Assembly (NCBI RefSeq): GCF_023921125.1
Contig: NZ_CP099466.1
Coordinates: 124,001 to 188,000 of the forward strand
Source: Arthrobacter caoxuetaonis
Lineage (GTDB): Bacteria > Actinomycetota > Actinomycetes > Actinomycetales > Micrococcaceae
Direction: 5' to 3'
DNA: 64,000 bases
Position 1 is the first letter of the stretch. Each line of letters begins with the position of its first letter. Positions 6,501 to 14,316 of the stretch are shown here, one piece after another. The notes under the pieces were generated by a model. The model ran no database searches. It saw only the letters and a list, made by a program, of their open reading frames with translations, and was not told the origin of the DNA. The translations under genes and the position numbers were made by a program.

Positions 6501-8681
6501 CTAGGCAACAATGGGTTCCGTCGTGTTCTTTGGCGATGTTGCCCGTTTCAGGCCGACCAGGACAAGCGCGCTGACGACCATGCCGGCGAGGATTGCGACG
6601 ATGAACATCAGGATGTTCCCGATTGCAAAGAAGACGAAGATCCCGCCGTGGGGTGCCTGCGACGTTACTCCCGCGGCCATGCAGATTGCACCGGCAGTAG
6701 CTCCGCCCAGCATGGTGGAGGGGATAACCCGCAGCGGATCGGAGGCTGCGAAGGGAATCGCGCCTTCCGAAATGAATGCCGCGCCCAGCAGCCAGGCGGC
6801 CTTGCCGTTCTCCCGGAGGGCCATGCTGAACTGGCTCTTGTCCAGCACGGTCGCCAGCGCCATGCCCAGCGGCGGAACCATGCCTGCGGCCATGACCGCG
6901 GCCATGATCTGCCAGGGTGCCTGGTTGTCGAAGGCGCCCTCGCTCAGCCCGGCTACGGCAAAGGCGTAGGCCACCTTGTTGATCGGTCCGCCGAGGTCGG
7001 CGCCCATCATCAGGCCCAGGATCACGCCCAGCCCCACAGCGGCGACGCCGGTCAGGCCGGACAGCCAGTCGTTCAGGGCAAGTGTCAGCGCGGCGATGGG
7101 TCCGCCAAGGACCAGTAGCAGCAAACCGGACGCTATGAGGGAGGCGAGGAGCGGAATGATAACCACGGGCATGAGTCCGCGAAGCCAGCTTGGGACCTTC
7201 CAATGCCCCACCCACATGGCTACGTAACCGGCCAACAAGCCGCCGGCGATGCCGCCGAGGAAGCCTGCATCCATGTACACGGCCACGGCGCCTGCCGTGA
7301 ACCCGGGTGCGATGCCCGGGCGGTCCGCCAGGGCGTAGGCGATGTAGCCGGCCAGGGCCGGGACCAGGAAAGCCAGGGAGATGTTGCCGATCTTCCAGAA
7401 AACCGCTCCCAGATAGGCCACCAGCCCCTCGGGCGGAAGGTTGAAGAGCCCAGTTCCGTCAAGCATGTTATCGCCGTTGGCAACCCCGGCGTCGTCGGAG
7501 AGTGAGAGCTCATAGCCGCCGAGCAGGAAGCCGAGGGCGATCAGCAGGCCGCCGCCGGCGACGAAGGGGATCATGTAGCTGACGCCGGTGAGCAGGGCCC
7601 GTTTGAGCTGCCCGCCGAAGTTCTCTCCGCCCGAAGATGCCCGCTCCTCGCCGCCGCCTCCGCCTCCGGAAACCTTCCGGGAATTGGGGTCCTTGGCGGC
7701 TGCCAGGGCTTCGTCGATCATCACGCCGGGCTCGTCGATGCCTCGCTTGACGGGGCCGCTGACCACAGGCTTTCCGCCGAAGCGGCCCTTGTCCCGGACA
7801 TCCACGTCAACGGCGAAAATCACCGCCGAGGCGTTCTTGATCACCTCGGGGTCCAGCGGGGTGGAACCGGCCGATCCCTGGGTCTCGACCTGCAGGTCTA
7901 TGCCGCGTTCAGCTGCGGCCGCAGCGAGGGAATCCGCAGCCATGTAGGTATGGGCAATTCCTGTGGGACAGGCTGTGACTGCCACGAGGCTCTCCGGCCT
8001 GGGACCGGATGCCGACGCCGGTTCGTCTCCTGCTGTTGCGGTTCCGCCGCCGCCGCTCACGGTCCCCGCGGGGTTTTCCGAACCTGCTCCGGCGCCTGCG
8101 GGGGTGGCGCCTGCTGCGGCACCTCCGGCAGCCGCTGCAGATGCTCCGCCTGGATGGTCTGCGGCGGATGCACCGGATCCGGCGTCCGTGGAGCCGGTGG
8201 CGGGAGCCGGGGTTGTCCGGGGTGCCGGTCCCAGCCCCAGTGCACCGTCCACGAGTTCCACGACCGCCTGAGGCGTTGCTGCGTTGCGAAGGGCTGATGT
8301 GAAGTCCTTCTTGATCAGTGACCGCGCAAGTTTTGCCAGCAGCTGCAGGTGTTCCTGGTCGGCGCCTTCAGGAGCGGCGATGAAGAACACGATGTCCGCC
8401 GGGCCGTCCTTGGCGCCCCAGTCCACCGGAGGTTTCAGCCGTGCCATGGCCAGGCTCGCCTGGGTGACGGCGGCGGATCGACAGTGTGGAATGGCTATCC
8501 CGCCCGGTACGCCCGTGGCGGTTTTCTGCTCACGGGCCATCGCATCTCCGAAGAGCTCGTCAAAACTGGTGGCCCGGCCGGTGGCCACGACCTTTTCGGC
8601 AAGGTGGCGGATGACCTGCTCACGCGTTGTGCCCAGGTCCTGGTCGAGGGTTACCAGGTCTGGAATGATCAAATCTGACAT
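6501..8681 (-). CDS. fruA: Fructose-type PTS transporter, fused EIIA-EIIB-EIIC
   Basis: The protein has 726 residues. EIIA spans ~1-150, with phospho-His H66 in GGIAIPHCRS. An Ala/Gly/Pro linker (~150-225) follows. EIIB carries the phospho-Cys motif VAVTACPTGIAHTYMAA near residue 235. EIIC (~355-715) has about ten membrane helices and the motifs GGLLIALGFLLGGYE and DLGGPINKVAYAFA. It imports fructose as fructose-1-phosphate, the substrate of FruK next door. ATG 8681 overlaps the fruK stop by one base (TGATG), showing coupling. Substrate specificity is inferred from the fruK linkage and family. Confidence 0.95.
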   Translation of the reverse strand: MSDLIIPDLVTLDQDLGTTREQVIRHLAEKVVATGRATSFDELFGDAMAREQKTATGVPGGIAIPHCRSAAVTQASLAMARLKPPVDWGAKDGPADIVFFIAAPEGADQEHLQLLAKLARSLIKKDFTSALRNAATPQAVVELVDGALGLGPAPRTTPAPATGSTDAGSGASAADHPGGASAAAAGGAAAGATPAGAGAGSENPAGTVSGGGGTATAGDEPASASGPRPESLVAVTACPTGIAHTYMAADSLAAAAAERGIDLQVETQGSAGSTPLDPEVIKNASAVIFAVDVDVRDKGRFGGKPVVSGPVKRGIDEPGVMIDEALAAAKDPNSRKVSGGGGGGEERASSGGENFGGQLKRALLTGVSYMIPFVAGGGLLIALGFLLGGYELSLSDDAGVANGDNMLDGTGLFNLPPEGLVAYLGAVFWKIGNISLAFLVPALAGYIAYALADRPGIAPGFTAGAVAVYMDAGFLGGIAGGLLAGYVAMWVGHWKVPSWLRGLMPVVIIPLLASLIASGLLLLVLGGPIAALTLALNDWLSGLTGVAAVGLGVILGLMMGADLGGPINKVAYAFAVAGLSEGAFDNQAPWQIMAAVMAAGMVPPLGMALATVLDKSQFSMALRENGKAAWLLGAAFISEGAIPFAASDPLRVIPSTMLGGATAGAICMAAGVTSQAPHGGIFVFFAIGNILMFIVAILAGMVVSALVLVGLKRATSPKNTTEPIVA

Positions 8682-9742
8682 CAGTCTTGCTCCTTAGGCA
8701 TGGTTGATGCAGGACCGCCCCGGGGAATTACGGGCGGAACCGGATGCAGTTCGAGTGGACTGACCGTCACCGCCCCCGGTTCGGTTTGCTCCATCGAAGG
8801 CACGGTGGAGCCAGGAAGGGACGCAGCTGCCGCGCCGTGGGCGACAGCTTGGCGCAGGCAGTCAGGAGGAGCCTGTCCCGCCGTCGCCGCCAGGAGGTAC
8901 CCGGCCAGCGAAGAGTCACCCGCACCGACCGTGGACCGCGCAGCCACGGGCGGACGGGTAGCCAGCCAGGCGCCGTCGCGAGTTACCAGCAGGGCGCCCT
9001 TTGCACCCAGCGTGGCCAGGACAGCGCCGACTCCGCGCTCGATCAGTGTCATGGCGGCGCTCGCCGCCAAGGGAGGGTTCGCTTCGAGTTCCTCGCCGGA
9101 GGCGATGCCTGTGACCTCGGAAAGTTCCTCGCCGTTGGGTTTGAGCAGGTCCGGGGCGGCATCATGGAGCAGTGCTCCCAGCAGGGGAACGCCGGATGAA
9201 TCGAGGGCAAGCAGTGGTGCCGCTGCACCGAACCGTTCGCGGACGGCGCGGGCGGCGACCGCGTAGAAGTCCGCCGGAAGACCCGGTGGCAGCGAGCCGG
9301 CCAGCACCAGCCAGCTTGCCGGCATGGAATCCCCGGGGCCGGCGCAGGCATCCACTGTGAGGGCCACAAGGCTCTCCAGCAGGGACGTGTCCAGCTCCGG
9401 TCCGGGAAGGTTGACCTTCGTGGTGGTGCCGTCCGGCTCGGTCAGCGTCAGGTTCGCCCGGAGAGCAGTACCGATGGGGAGGTTGCGGTAATCAATGTCC
9501 GCCGCACGGAGCCCGGCCATGACGGGATCCGAGTCGTCACCGGGCAGGACTGCAATGCAGTCAGTGCCGGAGGCTTTCAGCGCCCGGCAGACGTTTACGC
9601 CCTTGCCGCCGGATTCCTCGTAGCTGCCAGCGGCCCGTTGGACAGCCCCGCGCATCAGGGTGCCGGCGAGTTCAATCGTCCTGTCGAGGCTCGGGTTGGC
9701 GGTGAGCGTCACTATGGCGCCCCGGTTCATTGCTGCGTACAT
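8681..9742 (-). CDS. fruK: 1-phosphofructokinase
   Basis: The protein has 353 residues of the PfkB/LacC sugar-kinase family. N-terminal ANPSLDRTIEL and GGKGVNVCRALKASG are the substrate-binding motif of fructose-1-phosphate kinases. STVGAGDSSLAGYLLA holds the catalytic Asp and anion hole. It phosphorylates fructose-1-phosphate to fructose-1,6-bisphosphate. It is first in fruK-fruA-ptsI-ptsH. ATG 9742 follows a GGGGG-containing site; ATG 9730 is the alternative. Many actinobacterial fru operons start with a DeoR-type repressor; here the next gene upstream is a divergent esterase, so a regulator would have to lie elsewhere. The C-terminus is Pro-rich. Confidence 0.94.
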   Translation of the reverse strand: MYAAMNRGAIVTLTANPSLDRTIELAGTLMRGAVQRAAGSYEESGGKGVNVCRALKASGTDCIAVLPGDDSDPVMAGLRAADIDYRNLPIGTALRANLTLTEPDGTTTKVNLPGPELDTSLLESLVALTVDACAGPGDSMPASWLVLAGSLPPGLPADFYAVAARAVRERFGAAAPLLALDSSGVPLLGALLHDAAPDLLKPNGEELSEVTGIASGEELEANPPLAASAAMTLIERGVGAVLATLGAKGALLVTRDGAWLATRPPVAARSTVGAGDSSLAGYLLAATAGQAPPDCLRQAVAHGAAAASLPGSTVPSMEQTEPGAVTVSPLELHPVPPVIPRGGPASTMPKEQD

Positions 9743-9894
9743 GTGCCCCCGTAATCAGTGGCCGCGGCGCACGGGTATGCGCTGTCCTGCAACGGTAGAT
9801 TCCTGTCCAACCCATTTGCAATGGCTTCCCGGAAGGCCGGTCCGCTGCGTCCCCAAACGCCGCGGCGAGCACTGGCGGCCCCTAGTGTGGAGTC
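9743..9894. promoter_or_regulatory. Divergent promoter region fruK / esterase
   Basis: The 152-bp gap separates two divergent genes. On the plus strand TAGTGT (9883-9888) stands 6 bases before ATG 9895, so the esterase mRNA should be leaderless. On the minus strand I see no convincing -10/-35 pair for the fru-pts operon and no clear inverted repeat for a FruR-type repressor. Confidence 0.45.
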
Positions 9895-10542
9895 ATGCAC
9901 CACGTTCTCTGGTCCGCTCCCGAAAACGAGCGCACCGGCACCCACCTGCTGGTCATGCTGCACGGGTACGGCTCTGACGAGGCTGCCATGGCCGGGCTCT
10001 TTGGCCGGCTGCCCGCCGGAATTACCTGTGCTGCGCTCCGCGGGCCGTTCGACGTCGGCGGGCGCTTCGGCTGGTTCCTGCTGGATCCGCTGCTGGCATC
10101 GGATCCGGCTGAGGTGCTGGCGGCCGGATCCGCACTGCTGGCGACCATCACGGAGCTGCAGCAGCAGGGAACGTTCACCGGCGTCTCGCTGCTGGGCTTC
10201 TCACAGGGGATGGCCATGGCCGTGACAGCCTTGCGGTTGAGGCCTGCGGCGTTTACCTGCGTTGTCGGCCTGTCCGGGTTTGTGGTTCCCAGTGAACTGC
10301 TCGCCATGGCGGAACCCCTGGCGGACCCCGTGCCCTTCTTCTGGGGAAGGGACCGCGAGGACTGGGTCATCCATCCCGACGCCGTGCTTGCGGCCGAATC
10401 CTGGCTGGCTGCCAACACCTTCCTGACTGCGCGCACCTACCCCGGCATGGGGCACCGGATAGGTGCGGACGAAGTGCGCGACATAGGTGTTTTCCTGAAC
10501 AGATTCGTGCGGAACACAAAAAAATATAAGCTCCCTGATTAA
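9895..10542 (+). CDS. Alpha/beta hydrolase, carboxylesterase/phospholipase type
   Basis: The protein has 215 residues, the usual size of the carboxylesterase 2 / YpfH-like family. LVMLHGYGSDEAAM gives the oxyanion-hole HG; the nucleophile is Ser in LLGFSQGMAMA (~residue 103). An Asp follows in the GRDREDWVIHPD stretch and the final His lies in YPGMGHRIGADEV. It should hydrolyse short acyl esters or lysophospholipids in the cytosol, since no signal peptide is present. The predicted mRNA starts at or next to the ATG (TAGTGT box 6 bases upstream). Substrate unknown. Confidence 0.85.
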   Translation: MHHVLWSAPENERTGTHLLVMLHGYGSDEAAMAGLFGRLPAGITCAALRGPFDVGGRFGWFLLDPLLASDPAEVLAAGSALLATITELQQQGTFTGVSLLGFSQGMAMAVTALRLRPAAFTCVVGLSGFVVPSELLAMAEPLADPVPFFWGRDREDWVIHPDAVLAAESWLAANTFLTARTYPGMGHRIGADEVRDIGVFLNRFVRNTKKYKLPD

Positions 10543-10691
10543 GCCTCTGACTAGGCACGATGTTCCTAGCGGTGGTTATTTTGGGGCGATTCGAGTTCGC
10601 GTAAGGTTACTTATGAAGTAGGCTTAGGGAAAGCGTTGCCCACAGGCAGCGCGGACTTTCACTAGTCACTCACACAGCAAGGAGTATTCAC

Positions 10692-10958
10692 ATGGGTATC
10701 ATTGCTTTCCTTATTCTGGGACTCATTGCAGGCGCCATTGCGAAGGCTCTGCTTCCGGGACGCCAGGGCGGCGGATGGATCATCACCTTGGTCCTCGGTG
10801 TCGTTGGCGCCCTGCTGGGCGGTTTCATCGGTAACGCGATCTTCGGCATTGGTCTTGAGGAATTCTTCTCGATCCAGACGTGGATCGTAGCCATCCTCGG
10901 CTCCGTGATCGTCCTGCTGGTTTACGGCATGATCACCAAGCGCGGTGCTCGGGCCTAG
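10692..10958 (+). CDS. GlsB/YeaQ/YmgE-family stress membrane protein
   Basis: An 88-residue protein with three hydrophobic helices separated by short Gly-rich turns. The start MGIIAFLILGLIAGAIAKAL and the PGRQGGGWIITLVLGVVGALLGG block are typical of the transglycosylase-associated GlsB/YeaQ/YmgE family, small membrane proteins of general stress regulons; the molecular role is not established. AAGGAG stands 7 bases before the ATG. A TAGGCT -10 box (10619-10624) would give a leader of ~60 nt. A strong terminator follows, so it is probably transcribed alone. Confidence 0.9.
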   Translation: MGIIAFLILGLIAGAIAKALLPGRQGGGWIITLVLGVVGALLGGFIGNAIFGIGLEEFFSIQTWIVAILGSVIVLLVYGMITKRGARA

Positions 10959-10993
10959 TAAGGCACGGCTGCGGGTTCTGCCCGCAGCCAGAA

Positions 10994-11034
10994 AACGGGC
11001 CCACGGATTTGCTTCCGTGGGCCCGTTCTCTTTT
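10994..11034 (+). terminator. Terminator after the GlsB-like gene
   Basis: Perfect 14-bp stem AACGGGCCCACGGA (10994-11007) with its complement (11014-11027), 6-nt loop, and tail CTCTTTT. It separates the stress gene from the EcsC-like gene. Confidence 0.9.
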
Positions 11035-11087
11035 AAGTCCGCTCGCGTAGGCTGATGGGCGGACATCGGCGATTGTAAGGAGCGTTC

Positions 11088-11834
11088 ATGGGCTTCAAGA
11101 CCAACAGTGCACTGCGGCTTGCAGGCGGTGCCGTCTTCGACCGTGACGGCAGACCCAAATCACACATTGCCCGGGGCATCGAACGGGCCGTGGAAGTCCA
11201 GCGGCCACTGGTCCTTGCCAACATCCGCAGGCTGCAGCGCAGGCACCCCGACGCGTCCGCCGCGGAACTCGTGAAAATCCTGGAACACCACTACCTCGCA
11301 GCCGTCGCCGGAGGCGGAGCGGCAGTGGGTGCGACGGCTGTAATCCCGGCGGTTGGTACTGCTGCCGCGCTGGGCCTCTCCGCAGCCGCGACCGTTGGCT
11401 TCCTCGAAGCCACGGCCCTGTACGCCCAGTCTGTCGCTGAGATCCACGGCGTTAGGCTCCAGGACCCCGAGCGCTCGCGGACCGTGGTCATGGCCATCAT
11501 GCTCGGTGAAGAGGGCACTGCCATGATGCAGCAGCTCGGCAAGGGCCAGCCGTGGGGCAACGCCCTCGGCGGCGCCTCCTCCGGGATGCTGGGCAGCCTC
11601 GGTGCGACCATCCGGCGCCAGTTCATGAAGAAGATGCTTGCCCGCCAGGGATCCGTCATCATTGGGCGGGCGCTGCCACTGGGGGTTGGCGCCGTTATTG
11701 GCGGGGCCGGCAACTACACGATGGGCCGGTCCGTCATCAAGGCAGCCCACCGCGCGTTCGGTGAGGCACCCGAGTCCATTCCGGGAGAGCTTGCCGAGGA
11801 AATCCAGGCGCTCCCTGACAAGCGGCCGGCCTAG
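11088..11834 (+). CDS. EcsC-like membrane-associated protein
   Basis: The protein has 248 residues. A basic helical N-terminus (~1-70, with RPLVLANIRRLQRRHPDAS) precedes a Gly/Ala-rich hydrophobic segment (~72-110) and a second one (~195-215, PLGVGAVIGGAGNYTMGRSV) followed by AAHRAFG. The 'GAVIGG..N...' pattern followed by an amphipathic helix resembles the C-terminal part of EcsC-family proteins; the match is only by eye. AAGGAG lies 5 bases before ATG. TAGGCT (11048-11053) is a probable -10. It converges with, and overlaps by 4 bases, the DUF445 gene. Function unknown. Confidence 0.7.
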   Translation: MGFKTNSALRLAGGAVFDRDGRPKSHIARGIERAVEVQRPLVLANIRRLQRRHPDASAAELVKILEHHYLAAVAGGGAAVGATAVIPAVGTAAALGLSAAATVGFLEATALYAQSVAEIHGVRLQDPERSRTVVMAIMLGEEGTAMMQQLGKGQPWGNALGGASSGMLGSLGATIRRQFMKKMLARQGSVIIGRALPLGVGAVIGGAGNYTMGRSVIKAAHRAFGEAPESIPGELAEEIQALPDKRPA

Positions 11835-13090
11835 CCGAAAACCGCGTGCGCGACGGTAAAGATGGCCAGGCCGGCGAGTGAGCCGACCACTGTGCCGTTG
11901 ATGCGGATGAACTGCAGGTCCTTGCCGACCTGCAGTTCAATCTTTTCCGAGGTCTCCTCGGCATCCCAGCGTTCCACCGTTTCCGTGATGACGCCGGCAA
12001 TGTCCTTGCGGTAGGTCCGGACCAGGTAACCCGCGGCATCAGCCACCCAGGCGTTGACCTTGGCGGCCAGCTCCGGATCGCTGACCAGCCGCGTGCCAAA
12101 GTCCTGCACGGCTGACTTGAAGTTGGTGGTCAGTTCGCTGGCCGGATCGTCAACGGCCTCGGCCAGGGCGTTCTTGATGGTGCTCCATGTCTGGGTGACC
12201 AGTTCCTTTACCCGCGGATCATCCAGCACCTGTTCCTTGATGCGCTCGGCCTTGGCCATGGCTTCCGGATCATGCTGCAGGTCGTTGGCCAAGCCGCGCA
12301 GGTAGTCATCGAGCGCCCGCCGTACCTGGTGGTTCGGATCGTCCTGCACAGCTTCGAGGAAGCGGGTGAGCTCTACCTGGACACGTTCACCGACCAGGTC
12401 GTCCAGGAAGCCGGGAACCCATGAGGGCGAGCGTTCCGATACCAGCCGCGAAACTACGTGGGGATTCTGTTCAACCCATTCGGTGAGGCTGTCCACGAGC
12501 AGGTCGACCAGTTTGTGGTGGTGCCCTTCGTCGAATACCTTTTCAGCCATCCGTCCCACCGGAGGCCCCCACGGGACGTCAACCACGTGCCTGCGGAAGA
12601 TGGACTCAAGGACTTCCCGGACTGCCTCGTCGTCGAGCACCCGCAGGAGCCCGCGGATCGCCGCCGCGCCTTCAGCGGCCACCCGCGCGGCGCTCTCGGG
12701 CCGGGACAGCCAGGCTCCGGCCCGTTCGGCAACTCCGATCGAGGCCAGTTTCGCTTCGACGACCTCGTCCGAGAGGAAGTTGTCCTCCACGAAGTCGCCC
12801 AGCGTGGCACCGATCTGGTCCTTGTTGCGGGGAATGATGGCCGTGTGCGGGATTTTCAGGCCCAGGGGATGCTTGAACAGTGCAGTGACGGCGAACCAGT
12901 CCGCCAGGGCACCCACCATGCCGCCCTCGGCGGCGGCACGCACGTACTGCAGCCAGGGGTACTGGTCCTGGAGGGCGAATGCGAAAACGAAAATGATGCC
13001 CAGGATCACCAGCAGGCCGGTGGCCACCAGCTTCATCCGCCGCAGGGCAGCGGCTTTGACGGCGTCCTTTTCCAGCAGCGGCGTGCTCAT
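11831..13090 (-). CDS. DUF445 family membrane protein
   Basis: The protein has 419 residues. Helices at ~20-40 (LVATGLLVILGIIFVFAFAL) and ~52-75 precede the family's motifs GGMVGALADWFAVTALFKHPLGLKIPHTAIIPRNKDQIG and FVEDNFLS. A long helical domain follows and a last hydrophobic helix is at the C-terminus (LAGLAIFTVAHAVFG), as in DUF445 proteins. ATG 13090 is preferred over the far-upstream ATG 13264 because GGAGGT sits 6 bases before it. The family has no settled function; an envelope scaffold role is only a guess. Confidence 0.88.
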   Translation of the reverse strand: MSTPLLEKDAVKAAALRRMKLVATGLLVILGIIFVFAFALQDQYPWLQYVRAAAEGGMVGALADWFAVTALFKHPLGLKIPHTAIIPRNKDQIGATLGDFVEDNFLSDEVVEAKLASIGVAERAGAWLSRPESAARVAAEGAAAIRGLLRVLDDEAVREVLESIFRRHVVDVPWGPPVGRMAEKVFDEGHHHKLVDLLVDSLTEWVEQNPHVVSRLVSERSPSWVPGFLDDLVGERVQVELTRFLEAVQDDPNHQVRRALDDYLRGLANDLQHDPEAMAKAERIKEQVLDDPRVKELVTQTWSTIKNALAEAVDDPASELTTNFKSAVQDFGTRLVSDPELAAKVNAWVADAAGYLVRTYRKDIAGVITETVERWDAEETSEKIELQVGKDLQFIRINGTVVGSLAGLAIFTVAHAVFG

Positions 13091-13383
13091 GGGCGCACCT
13101 CCGGAACAAACCGGCACCGCAGGGGCGGGAGAACACGCCGGGCAGTAGGGTTCAAGGACGTCAGGCAAGCGGACATTCAGGCAACTCCCAAAACTTAGGT
13201 GCGGTCCTGCGAAGTCCAGGCACCGGGGTTTTCCCGCAGTGCCTGTGTGGACCGGCACTGCCATCTAACCAGCCCCGGGTCCCTGCGCGCCACGCATCGC
13301 GCCGGGTGCGGACCGCCCGGGGACTGTCGGTGATCTCGCGTAGGCTGGATCCAGTTCCCGAACAGCGCACCGGAAGGTCCTGC
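13091..13383. other. Divergent intergenic region DUF445 / glycerophosphodiesterase
   Basis: The 293-bp gap has no credible gene. On the plus strand TAGGCT (13341-13346) is a good -10 for the phosphodiesterase gene, giving a ~30-nt leader with GGAAGG before ATG 13384. Short GC-rich palindromic bits (GGCACTGC, CCCCGGG) occur but I see no clear operator. The minus-strand promoter for DUF445 is not obvious. Confidence 0.5.
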
Positions 13384-14262
13384 ATGCGATCCCTCATCTA
13401 TGCCCACCGGGGTTCCAGCGGCGAGTACGCCGAGCACACCCGCGCCGCGTACCTGCAGGCCCTGGCCGACGGCGCTGACGGGCTGGAGTGCGACGTCCAC
13501 CTCAGCAGTGACCGGCAGGCCGTGCTCATCCATGACTCCACAGTGGACCGGACCTCGTCCGGCTCCGGCGCCGTCGCGGGTATCTCCCTTGACCAGCTGC
13601 GGCTGCTGGATTTCAGCGCCTGGAAGGGCGTTGTCCTGCCGGAAGGGTTCGGAACGGCAGCAGAGCAGCTGCTGTCCCTGTCCGATCTGCTGGACCTGCT
13701 CTCCGGCGTCGAGCGGGAAATCGGGCTGGCCATCGAGTTCAAACAGCCGGGTCCGTTTGGCCTGGAACTGGAGGACACCGTCCTGGCGTTGCTCCGCTCA
13801 CGCGGCTGGGACCCTGAAACCTCGCGGCTGGGATCGGTCACTGTGAGTTTCATGAGCTTCAGTCCCGAATCCGTCCAGTATCTGCTGGGAAATGTTCCCG
13901 CAGGGTTCGTATGCCAGCTGCTGTCCGACGTCGACGACGCCGCTGTTGCCGAGGCCGCGGCGCTGCTTCCCGCAGGATCGGATGCTGCCGGCGTGCTGCA
14001 CGGCGCGCTGGCCGCCGGCGAGCAGCTGCTCACGGACGGCAGTGCCGGCATCGCCGGGCCGGGCGTGGAGTACCTGCGGGCCCACCCCGAGCGGGTAGCG
14101 GCCTGGGCGGACGCCGGCCGGACCGTACGGGCCTGGACCGTGGACACCGAAGCCGATGCCACCGCCGCCTTCGCGCTGGGAGTCCGCGAGTTCACGACGA
14201 ACTATCCGGCACGCCTGCGGGAGGTTCTTTCCAGGCTCGACGCCGCCGTGCAGGCACACTAA
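13384..14262 (+). CDS. Glycerophosphodiester phosphodiesterase
   Basis: The protein has 292 residues. YAHRGSSGEYAEHTRAAY (residues ~6-23) holds the catalytic HRG and the Glu of the metal site. LECDVHLSSDRQAVLIHDST has the E-x-D metal ligands and the second catalytic His. AIEFKQPG and the C-terminal VRAWTVDTEADATAAFALGV (usually W-T-V-N) complete the GDPD pattern. It splits deacylated phospholipids into glycerol-3-phosphate and an alcohol. There is no signal peptide, so it acts in the cytosol. ATG 13384 was chosen because the HRG motif must lie near the N-terminus and GGAAGG precedes it. Confidence 0.92.
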   Translation: MRSLIYAHRGSSGEYAEHTRAAYLQALADGADGLECDVHLSSDRQAVLIHDSTVDRTSSGSGAVAGISLDQLRLLDFSAWKGVVLPEGFGTAAEQLLSLSDLLDLLSGVEREIGLAIEFKQPGPFGLELEDTVLALLRSRGWDPETSRLGSVTVSFMSFSPESVQYLLGNVPAGFVCQLLSDVDDAAVAEAAALLPAGSDAAGVLHGALAAGEQLLTDGSAGIAGPGVEYLRAHPERVAAWADAGRTVRAWTVDTEADATAAFALGVREFTTNYPARLREVLSRLDAAVQAH

Positions 14263-14316
14263 GGCTGCGCACCGGACCCATAGGCGGCTGCCGGGAGCGT
14301 GTGGTTGAGTGGTGCA

